Shown one piece after another: positions 1-5,319 of a stretch of DNA of 6,155 bases. The first letter of the stretch is position 1. Each line of letters begins with the position of its first letter. Origin of the DNA: Candidatus Sulfotelmatobacter sp. (GTDB lineage Bacteria; Acidobacteriota; Terriglobia; Terriglobales; Acidobacteriaceae); the NCBI GenBank assembly GCA_030045935.1, contig JASIEN010000641.1, positions 1 through 6,155 on the forward strand, written 5' to 3'. The notes under the pieces were generated by a model. That model ran no database searches, was not told where the DNA came from, and was given only the letters and a program-made list of their open reading frames with translations. The position numbers and the translations under genes are program-made.

Positions 1-1
1 C

Positions 2-169
2 AGCATGTCTCCGTTGTTTGAAGCGGTGATCGAGGCCACGGAGGAAGCGATTTATAACTCAATGTTCAAAGCACACGATGTGACCGGAAATGGCCACGCG
101 ATCAAGGCTTTGCCGCTGGAAGGAACGATCGAGCTGTTGAAGAAGCACGATGCGATCAAGAACAAGTAA
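2..169 (+). CDS. P1 family (DmpA/S58) peptidase, C-terminal fragment
   Basis: The reading frame is open from the left edge and stops at TAA 167-169, giving 55 residues; the start lies outside the window. The peptide has the segment LFEAVIEATEEAIYNSMFKA, then DVTGNGHAIKALPLE. This matches my recollection of the C-terminus of DmpA-like L-aminopeptidase/D-esterases, where an EATEEAIYNS helix is followed by a loop and an ALPL strand. Members of the family are N-terminal-nucleophile enzymes that cleave themselves in front of a serine and then remove N-terminal amino acids from peptides or amides. The self-cleavage site and nucleophile are upstream and cannot be checked here. The gene runs toward glnD and ends 88 bases from the glnD stop, so the two are convergent and not co-transcribed. 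Family call is confident; substrate is unknown. Confidence 0.85.
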   Translation, partial: SMSPLFEAVIEATEEAIYNSMFKAHDVTGNGHAIKALPLEGTIELLKKHDAIKNK

Positions 170-177
170 AAACGCAA

Positions 178-233
178 GGTCCCTCGGCTACGCAGAATTG
201 CTGATCTGGCAATTCAGCTTCGCTCGGGATGAC
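178..233. repeat. Intergenic palindromic repeat element, copy A, with central hairpin
   Basis: The convergent spacer between the peptidase and glnD holds an element that begins GGTCCCTCGG and ends CTCGGGATGAC. Its centre has a perfect 7-bp stem (GAATTGC 195-201, GCAATTC 209-215) around a 7-base loop. The same outer ends recur at 5210-5286 around a different interior. No run of T follows the stem on either strand, so an intrinsic terminator is not supported, although the hairpin sits where both converging transcripts end. I recall similar CCCTCGG...CGGGATGAC repeats as common intergenic sequence in Acidobacteria, but could not check this. Confidence 0.6.
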
Positions 234-257
234 AAAAGTGGAATTAGTCAGAGTTTT

Positions 258-2858
258 CTATGCTAGCTCGAGATTCTTCAATTCCGAGAGCAGCGCCTGG
301 CGGACTTTATTCTGTAGCTGCGGCGTGAGCTTTCTTCCATCGGCGGTCAAATAGAATGCATCGATGGCCATCTGACCTTCGGTGTCGATCAGGGCGATTT
401 CGATGTTGCAGCGCTGCTGCGAGAGGCAGGAAGTAATGCGATGCAACAAACGAGGGCGATCCTGGGCAATCACTTGCAGCAGCGTGCTGGCCGAGGAAGA
501 TTGATCGTCGAAATCGATCCGGGTCTGGATCACGACTTTCACCTTGGCGTGTTTCTCGCTGCGCTGGCGGTCGCGCAGCATTTTTTCGAGATCGGCCTGA
601 CCGGAGAGCACGGCCACGATGCTCTTCTTGAATCGATCCCATTCCGAAAGATTCAACTCGAGCGTGCGGAAGCGGTCGGTGAAGTAAAGTGTGTCGACCA
701 CAACTGCTGCCTGATTTGAGAACGCATTCGCTTTCACGATATTCATGCCCCAGGCGGCGAGCACCCCGGTAAGGCTGGCAAAGAGCGAAGGCCGGTCTTT
801 CGTAACCAGGGTCAATTCATACCAATGCCGGCCGCGGCGCAAGTCGACCTGCACGGGATCGCGGCCCAAGTCGTCCGCCATCTGGATGTGGCGCAGAATT
901 TCTTCGGCGGAGTGGACGCGCAGATAGCGCTGCGGAAAGCCCTCAACAAAATCTTTGAACTTTGCGCCCATCACAGGAGCCAGGCTGCGAAGGCGGGCGA
1001 GCTTTTCTCCGTTCGCGTCGCCGTGCACACGCTGATCGGCGCTGCGGTTCAGATAATTGGCGGCACCGATGTAGAGCTGCCACACGTTCTCAGCTTTCCA
1101 GGGCGTAAGGGCTTCCGGGTTGACGGCCTTAATGTCGGCGTAAGTGAGCAGACACAGCATTTTCAGACGCTCGGGCGTGCCTACTTTCTCGGCAAAGGTC
1201 GCGACTGTTTCGGGATTAAAAATGTCGCGGCGAAGCTGTGCGGACATTTCCAGATGATTGGCGATCAGAAAGAGGATGGTGGCGCGCTCTTCCGGATCAA
1301 CATCGAGCCGGTCGAGGCAGCGGCTGGCGATTTCGAGGCTGGCTTCGACATGATTGCCGCCTGGCACTCCCTTTCCGGTGTCGTGCAACATAAGCGTGAG
1401 GTACAACAGTTCTGGATCTTCTAGTTCTGTGAGCAGCTCGGCGTAGCGCTGGTCCCACTCTGACTTTGAATCTTTCAGCCGGTGCAGACTTTCGATGGCC
1501 AAAATCGAGTGCTCGTCCACCGTGAAGCGATGATAGAAATCGCGCACCACGAGCGAGTCGATGGGCTTCAGTTCCGGAAGCAGCAAAGTCAGCAAACGCA
1601 GAGAATGCATGGCGCGAAGCGCGTCAGCGGCGTGGGGCTGGAGCAGCGTTTCCTGAAGATAGAGCCACAGCTCTGCGCCTCGTGGTGGCGTAACAGCGAG
1701 TGCGGGCAACTCCTGCTCGATGCGGTGTTCTGTAGTGGCGCTCAAGCGAAGGCCGTGATGCGCCATGAAATGAAATAATCGCAGAAGCATCTCGGGATCG
1801 CGCAAAGACGCCGATTGCTGCAAGAAGATCATGCCGTCGACGACCGAAAAATCGGGGCTGGAAGGGCGCGAGCGCAGGGCGTGAAAGTGACGCCGCAGTG
1901 ATGACCAGGCCTCCGGAATTTCGTCGAGCAATTGGGTTACCGTGCGCTGTACGGCGCGGGCGTGACCGAAATAAATTCTCATCCAGTCGGCCGCTGTCAG
2001 ATCAATGGAATCGGAGGCCCCGATTTTTCGTCCCGCGGCCTCGTCCTGCGCTTCCCAACTCAGGACGTTGTCATCGCGCTGGTGGCGGAAGTGGAGGAAA
2101 CATCGCGTCGCCATGAGAAATTCGAGGGCTGCGTCGAGTTGTTTGCGCAGTTGCGGTCTGAGTGAACTGGACTCCGGCCACTCGCCCAGTTTGCTCATCG
2201 CGGAAATCAGCGCCAGCCAGCTTGCGACGTTGCAATCGCGAAGGCTGCCGGGAGCTTCTTTGATATTTGGTTCAAGATGAAAGACGGTCTCACCGAACTT
2301 TGCGTGGCGCGAACGCGTGACTTCGGCCAGTCCCTGGAGCAACGGCTTGGCTTCGCGAGTTACCAGGCCGGGAATCACCTTGTCATGCAGGCGAGCAAAC
2401 AACTCGCGATCGCCGGCCAGATAGCGGCAGTCCAGCAGAGAGATGGTGAATTCCGTGTTGTTTGGGTCGAAGCGATCACACTCGGCCAGAGTGCGGGTCG
2501 CCGGACTTAACTTGAGTTTGAGGTCCCACAATTCCTGTGAGACGCGCCGGATAGAATCTTTGTGAGTTTCTTCTCCCCGATGATCGGCATGCAGAAAAAG
2601 AAGGTCGATATCGGAGTAGGGAAAAAGCCAGTCGCGGCCGAATCCTCCGGTGGCAACCAGTGTGAATGATTTCGGGCCTGCCTGGTCAGGGGAAATGAGA
2701 TCGTGCCACAGGCGCTTGAGGATGTCTTCGATCAGGCGGGTGCGGTGTATAACGGCGGTGCGGCCATCGCCGGTGGCCGCGAAATCGGCGGCGCTGCGCG
2801 CCGATGCTTCGGCCACAGAGGTGCGCAGTTCACTGATCAGTGAAGACGATGCCGTCAT
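258..2858 (-). CDS. glnD: Bifunctional [protein-PII] uridylyltransferase / uridylyl-removing enzyme GlnD
   Basis: GlnD senses glutamine: at low glutamine it transfers UMP from UTP to PII, and at high glutamine it hydrolyses the UMP off. The 866-residue product is close to the E. coli length (about 890). Domains in order: a nucleotidyltransferase with GGFGRDWLFPYSDIDLL (residues 71-87, acidic pair D83/D85); the linked LEPNIKEAPGSLRDCN segment (195-210) typical of GlnD; an HD phosphohydrolase domain with H450, H492-D493 (LMLHDTGKG), H503, H535 and D575; and two C-terminal ACT domains, near 680-755 (ELTLVTKDRPSLFASLTGVL) and 793-865 (LLQVIAQDRPRLLHRITSCL). Both active sites and both glutamine-sensing ACT domains appear intact. 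The ATG at 2858 is the first start after an in-frame TGA (2865-2867). No good Shine-Dalgarno is next to it; the nearest GGAG is 21 bases away. The gene is last in the amt-PII-glnD series, 215 bases after the PII stop. Confidence 0.97.
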   Translation of the reverse strand: MTASSSLISELRTSVAEASARSAADFAATGDGRTAVIHRTRLIEDILKRLWHDLISPDQAGPKSFTLVATGGFGRDWLFPYSDIDLLFLHADHRGEETHKDSIRRVSQELWDLKLKLSPATRTLAECDRFDPNNTEFTISLLDCRYLAGDRELFARLHDKVIPGLVTREAKPLLQGLAEVTRSRHAKFGETVFHLEPNIKEAPGSLRDCNVASWLALISAMSKLGEWPESSSLRPQLRKQLDAALEFLMATRCFLHFRHQRDDNVLSWEAQDEAAGRKIGASDSIDLTAADWMRIYFGHARAVQRTVTQLLDEIPEAWSSLRRHFHALRSRPSSPDFSVVDGMIFLQQSASLRDPEMLLRLFHFMAHHGLRLSATTEHRIEQELPALAVTPPRGAELWLYLQETLLQPHAADALRAMHSLRLLTLLLPELKPIDSLVVRDFYHRFTVDEHSILAIESLHRLKDSKSEWDQRYAELLTELEDPELLYLTLMLHDTGKGVPGGNHVEASLEIASRCLDRLDVDPEERATILFLIANHLEMSAQLRRDIFNPETVATFAEKVGTPERLKMLCLLTYADIKAVNPEALTPWKAENVWQLYIGAANYLNRSADQRVHGDANGEKLARLRSLAPVMGAKFKDFVEGFPQRYLRVHSAEEILRHIQMADDLGRDPVQVDLRRGRHWYELTLVTKDRPSLFASLTGVLAAWGMNIVKANAFSNQAAVVVDTLYFTDRFRTLELNLSEWDRFKKSIVAVLSGQADLEKMLRDRQRSEKHAKVKVVIQTRIDFDDQSSSASTLLQVIAQDRPRLLHRITSCLSQQRCNIEIALIDTEGQMAIDAFYLTADGRKLTPQLQNKVRQALLSELKNLELA

Positions 2859-2939
2859 TGCGAGTCAATGGGGAGGTCACTCCGTAACGTTTGTTAGAGC
2901 TCAAAGAATTGCTTCCGCGACTGACGTTTTCCCTCAGCG

Positions 2940-2992
2940 GCGGCTAAAGCCGCGTCACCGTTTGCGCCGAGCGGCACGGCTAAAGCCGTGCC
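2940..2992. repeat. Pair of GGCTAAAGCC-type palindromes in the PII-glnD spacer
   Basis: The 215-base spacer between the PII gene and glnD (2859-3073) has no supported gene. It contains two perfect palindromes with the same core. The first is GCGGCT-AA-AGCCGC at 2940-2953. The second is the 20-base GGCACGGCT-AA-AGCCGTGCC at 2973-2992. In RNA either would form a stable stem with a tiny loop, so REP-like roles in mRNA stability or partial termination between the two genes are possible. No T-tract follows them on the minus strand. The part nearer glnD (2884-2935) shows nothing I can name. Confidence 0.7.
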
Positions 2993-2995
2993 CTG

Positions 2996-3050
2996 TCACA
3001 ACCTGTTCTTTTCACAACCTGCTTTTTCAACACCTGCTTTTTCAACACCT
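2996..3050. repeat. Short tandem repeat, 15-16 bp unit, about 3.5 copies
   Basis: Four successive units read TCACAACCTGTTCTTT (2996-3011), TCACAACCTGCTTTTT (3012-3027), CAACACCTGCTTTTT (3028-3042) and a partial CAACACCT (3043-3050). On the coding (minus) strand the unit is AAAAAGCAGGTGTTG or close to it. The block lies just downstream of the PII stop codon and directly abuts the 20-base palindrome at 2973-2992. A 10-base palindrome TTCATATGAA (3050-3059) borders its other side. There are no unique spacers, so this is not a CRISPR array. Function is unknown. Confidence 0.75.
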
Positions 3051-3073
3051 TCATATGAAACACGCTGTACCAA

Positions 3074-3412
3074 CTACAGTGCGGCTTCGCCGCGCTCGTC
3101 ATTGCGGATGCGAATGGCTTCATCGACGCGCGTCAGAAAAATCTTTCCATCGCCGATTTTTCCCGTGCGAGCCGTGCTGAGAATCGTTTGCACGGTTTTT
3201 TCTACCATCGCGTCGGGCAGCACCAGTTCGAGCTTCGTTTTTGGGATCAAGTCGACGCTATACTCGCGGCCGCGATAAACCTCGGTGTGCCCTTTCTGGC
3301 GGCCGTGGCCGCGCACTTCGAGCACGGTCATTCCCTCGATGCCAATTTCGTGCAAGGCATCTTTCACCGCTTCGAGCTTGGAATTCTGAATGACTGCCTC
3401 AACCTTAGTCAT
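3074..3412 (-). CDS. glnB: Nitrogen regulatory protein PII (GlnB/GlnK type)
   Basis: PII proteins are small trimeric sensors that bind ATP/ADP and 2-oxoglutarate and control partners such as the Amt channel and nitrogen enzymes. Starting at ATG 3412 the product is exactly 112 residues, the usual PII length, and starts MTKVEAVIQ as the family does. The T-loop (about 37-55) reads GRQKGHTEVYRGREYSVDL and keeps the uridylylated Tyr51 as well as Tyr46. The B-loop has TARTGKIGDGK (80-90), and the C-loop has R101 and R103. Residue 49 is Arg where the classical signature has Ala or Ser. The frame stays open upstream to a GTG at 3484, but that extension is made of intergenic repeat and is unlike any PII. 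No Shine-Dalgarno is obvious before the ATG. Its place directly after amt suggests a GlnK-like role as channel partner, and the nearby glnD supports control by uridylylation. GlnB versus GlnK cannot be settled from sequence alone. Confidence 0.96.
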   Translation of the reverse strand: MTKVEAVIQNSKLEAVKDALHEIGIEGMTVLEVRGHGRQKGHTEVYRGREYSVDLIPKTKLELVLPDAMVEKTVQTILSTARTGKIGDGKIFLTRVDEAIRIRNDERGEAAL

Positions 3413-3443
3413 GGTTTTTTGAGTTAATGATAAAGCTTCTTTC

Positions 3444-3498
3444 GCCCCTCCGGGGCTTGTCAATTCTTCCACACTCGTACCCACGGCTTACGCCGTGG
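3444..3498. repeat. Compound palindromic repeat near the PII gene start
   Basis: Two perfect stems sit just upstream of the PII gene. GCCCC-TCC-GGGGC is at 3444-3456. CCACGGC-TTAC-GCCGTGG is at 3481-3498. On the minus strand the second comes first, then the first followed by GAAAGAAGC, and then the PII start 32 bases after the last stem. I recall the pairing of a CCACGGCGTAAGCCGTGG stem with AGCCCCGGAGGGGCGAAAGA as a recurring intergenic repeat in Acidobacteria and relatives; this is from memory and was not checked. If transcribed with amt, the stems would lie in the PII leader. Confidence 0.65.
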
Positions 3499-3511
3499 AC
3501 TGCATTCTTAT

Positions 3512-3584
3512 GCCGCTTCGCGGCTTGCTCGCCGGGGCTAAAGCCCAAGTCCATTTGAATTGCCTGGACGCAGCGCTGAAGCGC
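3512..3584. repeat. Three further palindromes downstream of amt
   Basis: The amt-proximal half of the 203-base amt-PII spacer has three perfect palindromes: GCCGC-TTC-GCGGC at 3512-3524, GGGCT-AA-AGCCC at 3535-3546 and GCGCT-GA-AGCGC at 3573-3584. The last two share the GCT-RA-AGC core found in the PII-glnD and amt-cytochrome spacers. They follow the amt stop codon by 32 to 104 bases and could lower read-through or protect the amt mRNA 3' end. None has a T-run after it, so they are not called terminators. Confidence 0.65.
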
Positions 3585-3615
3585 CGCTCTTCCACCGTAA
3601 TTTGCACGCCTTAAT

Positions 3616-5037
3616 TTACGCCGATGTTTCGAAGATATAACCTTCCTCGCCGTGCTGCGACAAATCCAGGCCCTGAATTTCTTCGGCTTCGGTGACGCGC
3701 AAGCCAATGGTCACATCCACGATTTTCAGAATTACGAGTGTGCCGACAATGGCAAGAGCCCAAGAAATCACCACGCCAACGAACTGATTCAGCAATTGAT
3801 GCGCGTTCCCTTCGATCAGACCCGAGGGAAGTGTATTTCCTTGCGTATCCTTGAATATAGGATTCACCACGCTGGTTGCGAAAACGCCAGTCAATAGCGC
3901 GCCGAGCGTTCCTCCTGCGCCATGAACGCCGAATGCATCCAGCGAATCATCGTATCCAAACATAGCTTTCACTCTGGCGACCATCCAGTAGCAAAAGACT
4001 CCTGCGATTAATCCGATCAGCAGCGCGGGCATGGGCTGAACAAAACCGGATGCTGGAGTAATGGCAACCAATCCTGCGACCGCACCGGAAATTGCGCCGA
4101 GCGTGCTGGGCTTGCCGTTGCGCAGCCACTCGGCTCCGGCCCAGCCGATAGCAGCGGCCGCCGCGGCAAAGTGGGTTGCCACAAATGCGCTGGTGGCGAG
4201 ACTCCCTGAGCTCAGGGCACTGCCGGCGTTGAATCCGAACCAGCCCACCCAAAGAAGACATGCGCCGATGAAACTCAAAACGACGCTGTGCGGAAGCATC
4301 GGCTCCTTGGGATAACCGACGCGCTTGCCGAGATAGAGAGCGCAGACCAAAGCCGACACTCCGGAGGTAATGTGAACGACTGTGCCTCCTGCGAAATCAA
4401 GCGTGGGGAAACGGCCGCCCAGCGAGGCATTGAGCACGCCTCCTTTGCCCCAAACCATGTGCGCCATGGGATCATAAACAATGATCGACCACAGAATCAT
4501 GAAAACCAGCATGGCACTGAATTTCATGCGCTCGGCGAAGGCGCCGGCGATCAGACCGGGCGTGATGATAGCAAACATCAACTGATAGACCATGAAGGTT
4601 TGCAGAGGGATCGTGCCGGCATAAGCGGGATCGGGCGCGGCCCCTACACCGCGCAGGAAAAGATGATGCAGGCCTCCGATGAAACTGTTTCCGGAGCCGA
4701 ACGCCAGGCTGAAGCTGAACAAGCCCCACAGCACCGTGATGACGGCCATGAGGGCGAAGCTTTGCATCATGGTGCCCAGCACGTTCTTCTTGCGAACCAG
4801 TCCGCTATAGAACAAAGCCAGGCCAGGGCCGGTCATCATCAACACCAGAGCAGAACTGGTGAGCATCCAGGCGTTATCAGCGGAGCTTTTTGCGTCGGTG
4901 GCCTGTTGCTCGAGCTTCGCCAATCGCGCATTGGTGTCGGAGGGGTTGGGAGCCGGGCTGTTTTGAGGCCAGAGCGGAGGTGCAAGCAGCAGAGTCAGCA
5001 ACGAAAGGCTTAACCAGGAAATCAGGCGTTTGCTCAT
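3616..5037 (-). CDS. amt: Ammonium transporter, Amt family
   Basis: This is an inner-membrane trimeric channel that brings in ammonium. The 473-residue product (numbered from ATG 5037) has a hydrophobic signal sequence (SWLSLSLLTLLLAPP). A polar stretch of about 30 residues follows with a coiled-coil look (NARLAKLEQQATDAKSSADNAW), then a full set of Amt membrane segments starting at MLTSSALVLMMTGPGLALFY. Functional residues align with E. coli AmtB: F155 (YQLMFAIITP), W196 (AHMVWG), D214 and the first pore histidine H222 (LDFAGGTVVHI), F269 and S273 (FGFNAGSA), and the second pore histidine H372 (DAFGVHG). The C-terminal tail ends EIQGLDLSQHGEEGY, the conserved cytoplasmic region that works with PII. 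A GTG at 5052 would add five residues, but the AGGAG overlaps that GTG, so I prefer the ATG. It is followed by the PII gene after 203 bases. Confidence 0.96.
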   Translation of the reverse strand: MSKRLISWLSLSLLTLLLAPPLWPQNSPAPNPSDTNARLAKLEQQATDAKSSADNAWMLTSSALVLMMTGPGLALFYSGLVRKKNVLGTMMQSFALMAVITVLWGLFSFSLAFGSGNSFIGGLHHLFLRGVGAAPDPAYAGTIPLQTFMVYQLMFAIITPGLIAGAFAERMKFSAMLVFMILWSIIVYDPMAHMVWGKGGVLNASLGGRFPTLDFAGGTVVHITSGVSALVCALYLGKRVGYPKEPMLPHSVVLSFIGACLLWVGWFGFNAGSALSSGSLATSAFVATHFAAAAAAIGWAGAEWLRNGKPSTLGAISGAVAGLVAITPASGFVQPMPALLIGLIAGVFCYWMVARVKAMFGYDDSLDAFGVHGAGGTLGALLTGVFATSVVNPIFKDTQGNTLPSGLIEGNAHQLLNQFVGVVISWALAIVGTLVILKIVDVTIGLRVTEAEEIQGLDLSQHGEEGYIFETSA

Positions 5038-5051
5038 GAAAGAGTGGTTCA

Positions 5052-5056
5052 CTCCT
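5052..5056 (-). promoter_or_regulatory. Probable ribosome binding site AGGAG for amt
   Basis: AGGAG on the minus strand overlaps the first base of the upstream GTG codon, so it cannot serve that GTG. It lies 14 bases before the ATG at 5037, longer than usual but the only purine-rich match. It therefore favours the ATG start. The PII gene and glnD have no comparable site. Confidence 0.5.
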
Positions 5057-5108
5057 GCAAAGCGCAGTCGTTAAGAGACACTAAACCTGCGATTCACTCT
5101 ACCTCTGC

Positions 5109-5177
5109 TGCCGGCGCACGGCAATTGAAACTATTTATCGTTGCTATCAGGAATTGTTATGCAAGGGGGCGCCGGCA
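5109..5177. repeat. 9-bp inverted repeat flanking the AT-rich region upstream of amt
   Basis: TGCCGGCGC at 5109-5117 has its exact reverse complement GCGCCGGCA at 5169-5177. The 51 bases between them include an AT-rich stretch, unlike the surrounding GC-rich DNA, in the place where an amt promoter would be expected. It could be a paired operator or a long-loop stem; no known regulator site was recognised. Confidence 0.4.
5134..5164 (-). promoter_or_regulatory. Weak candidate sigma-70-type promoter for the amt operon
   Basis: On the minus strand TTGCAT (5164-5159) is followed after 19 bases by GATAAA (5139-5134). The match to TTGACA/TATAAT is partial and the spacing is longer than the ideal 17. 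It lies about 95 bases upstream of the amt ATG in the only AT-rich part of the 282-base spacer. This is a guess from position and composition. Confidence 0.2.
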
Positions 5178-5209
5178 CAATCGACTTGACGTTCATTCCA
5201 TTACCCGCG

Positions 5210-5286
5210 AGATCCCTCGCCCCGCGGCTTCGCCGCCCTCGGCTGAAGCCGAGGGTCTACCCAAGGGCACGGGGCTTCGGGATGAC
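5210..5286. repeat. Intergenic palindromic repeat element, copy B, with two inner hairpins
   Basis: This element starts AGATCCCTCG and ends TTCGGGATGAC, matching the outer ends of the element at 178-233. Its interior holds two adjoining perfect palindromes: GCGGC-TTC-GCCGC at 5224-5236 and the 20-base CCCTCGGCT-GA-AGCCGAGGG at 5236-5255. It lies 33 bases downstream of the cytochrome stop codon and could act as a transcript end for that gene, but no T-run follows the stems on the minus strand. The rest of the amt-cytochrome spacer (5038-5319) holds no supported gene. Confidence 0.65.
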
Positions 5287-5319
5287 GCCGATCAAGACTG
5301 CAGCAGCGACCGCATACGA

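Noticed and set aside
195..215. Intrinsic bidirectional terminator between the convergent peptidase and glnD genes
   Set aside because: The stem is only 7 bp and AT-rich, and no T-run follows it on either strand.
825..1424. 199-residue open frame on the plus strand opposite glnD
   Set aside because: It overlaps the conserved GlnD coding sequence throughout and shows no family features of its own.
2996..3050. CRISPR array
   Set aside because: The units are only 15-16 bases, directly adjoining, with no unique spacers and no cas genes.
3458..3463. Perfect TTGACA on the minus strand upstream of the PII gene as a -35 box
   Set aside because: No -10-like sequence lies 16-18 bases downstream, and the spacer would consist of a GC-rich palindrome; TATCAT is 25 bases away.
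3413..3484. Longer PII protein starting at GTG 3484
   Set aside because: The added 24 residues are encoded by intergenic palindromic repeat and the 112-residue form matches the family N-terminus exactly.
3405..3707. 100-residue minus-strand frame spanning the amt-PII spacer
   Set aside because: It is composed of palindromic repeats plus parts of amt in another frame; no conserved features or start signal.
4288..5013. 241-residue open frame on the plus strand opposite amt
   Set aside because: It is antisense to a fully conserved Amt protein, has His/Gln-rich low-complexity composition and resembles no family I know.
5157..5180. Possible sigma-54 promoter for amt (GCCGG...TTGCA on the minus strand)
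   Set aside because: The GG and GC doublets are 11 bases apart where the -24/-12 pattern needs 12, and the rest of the -24 box does not match.
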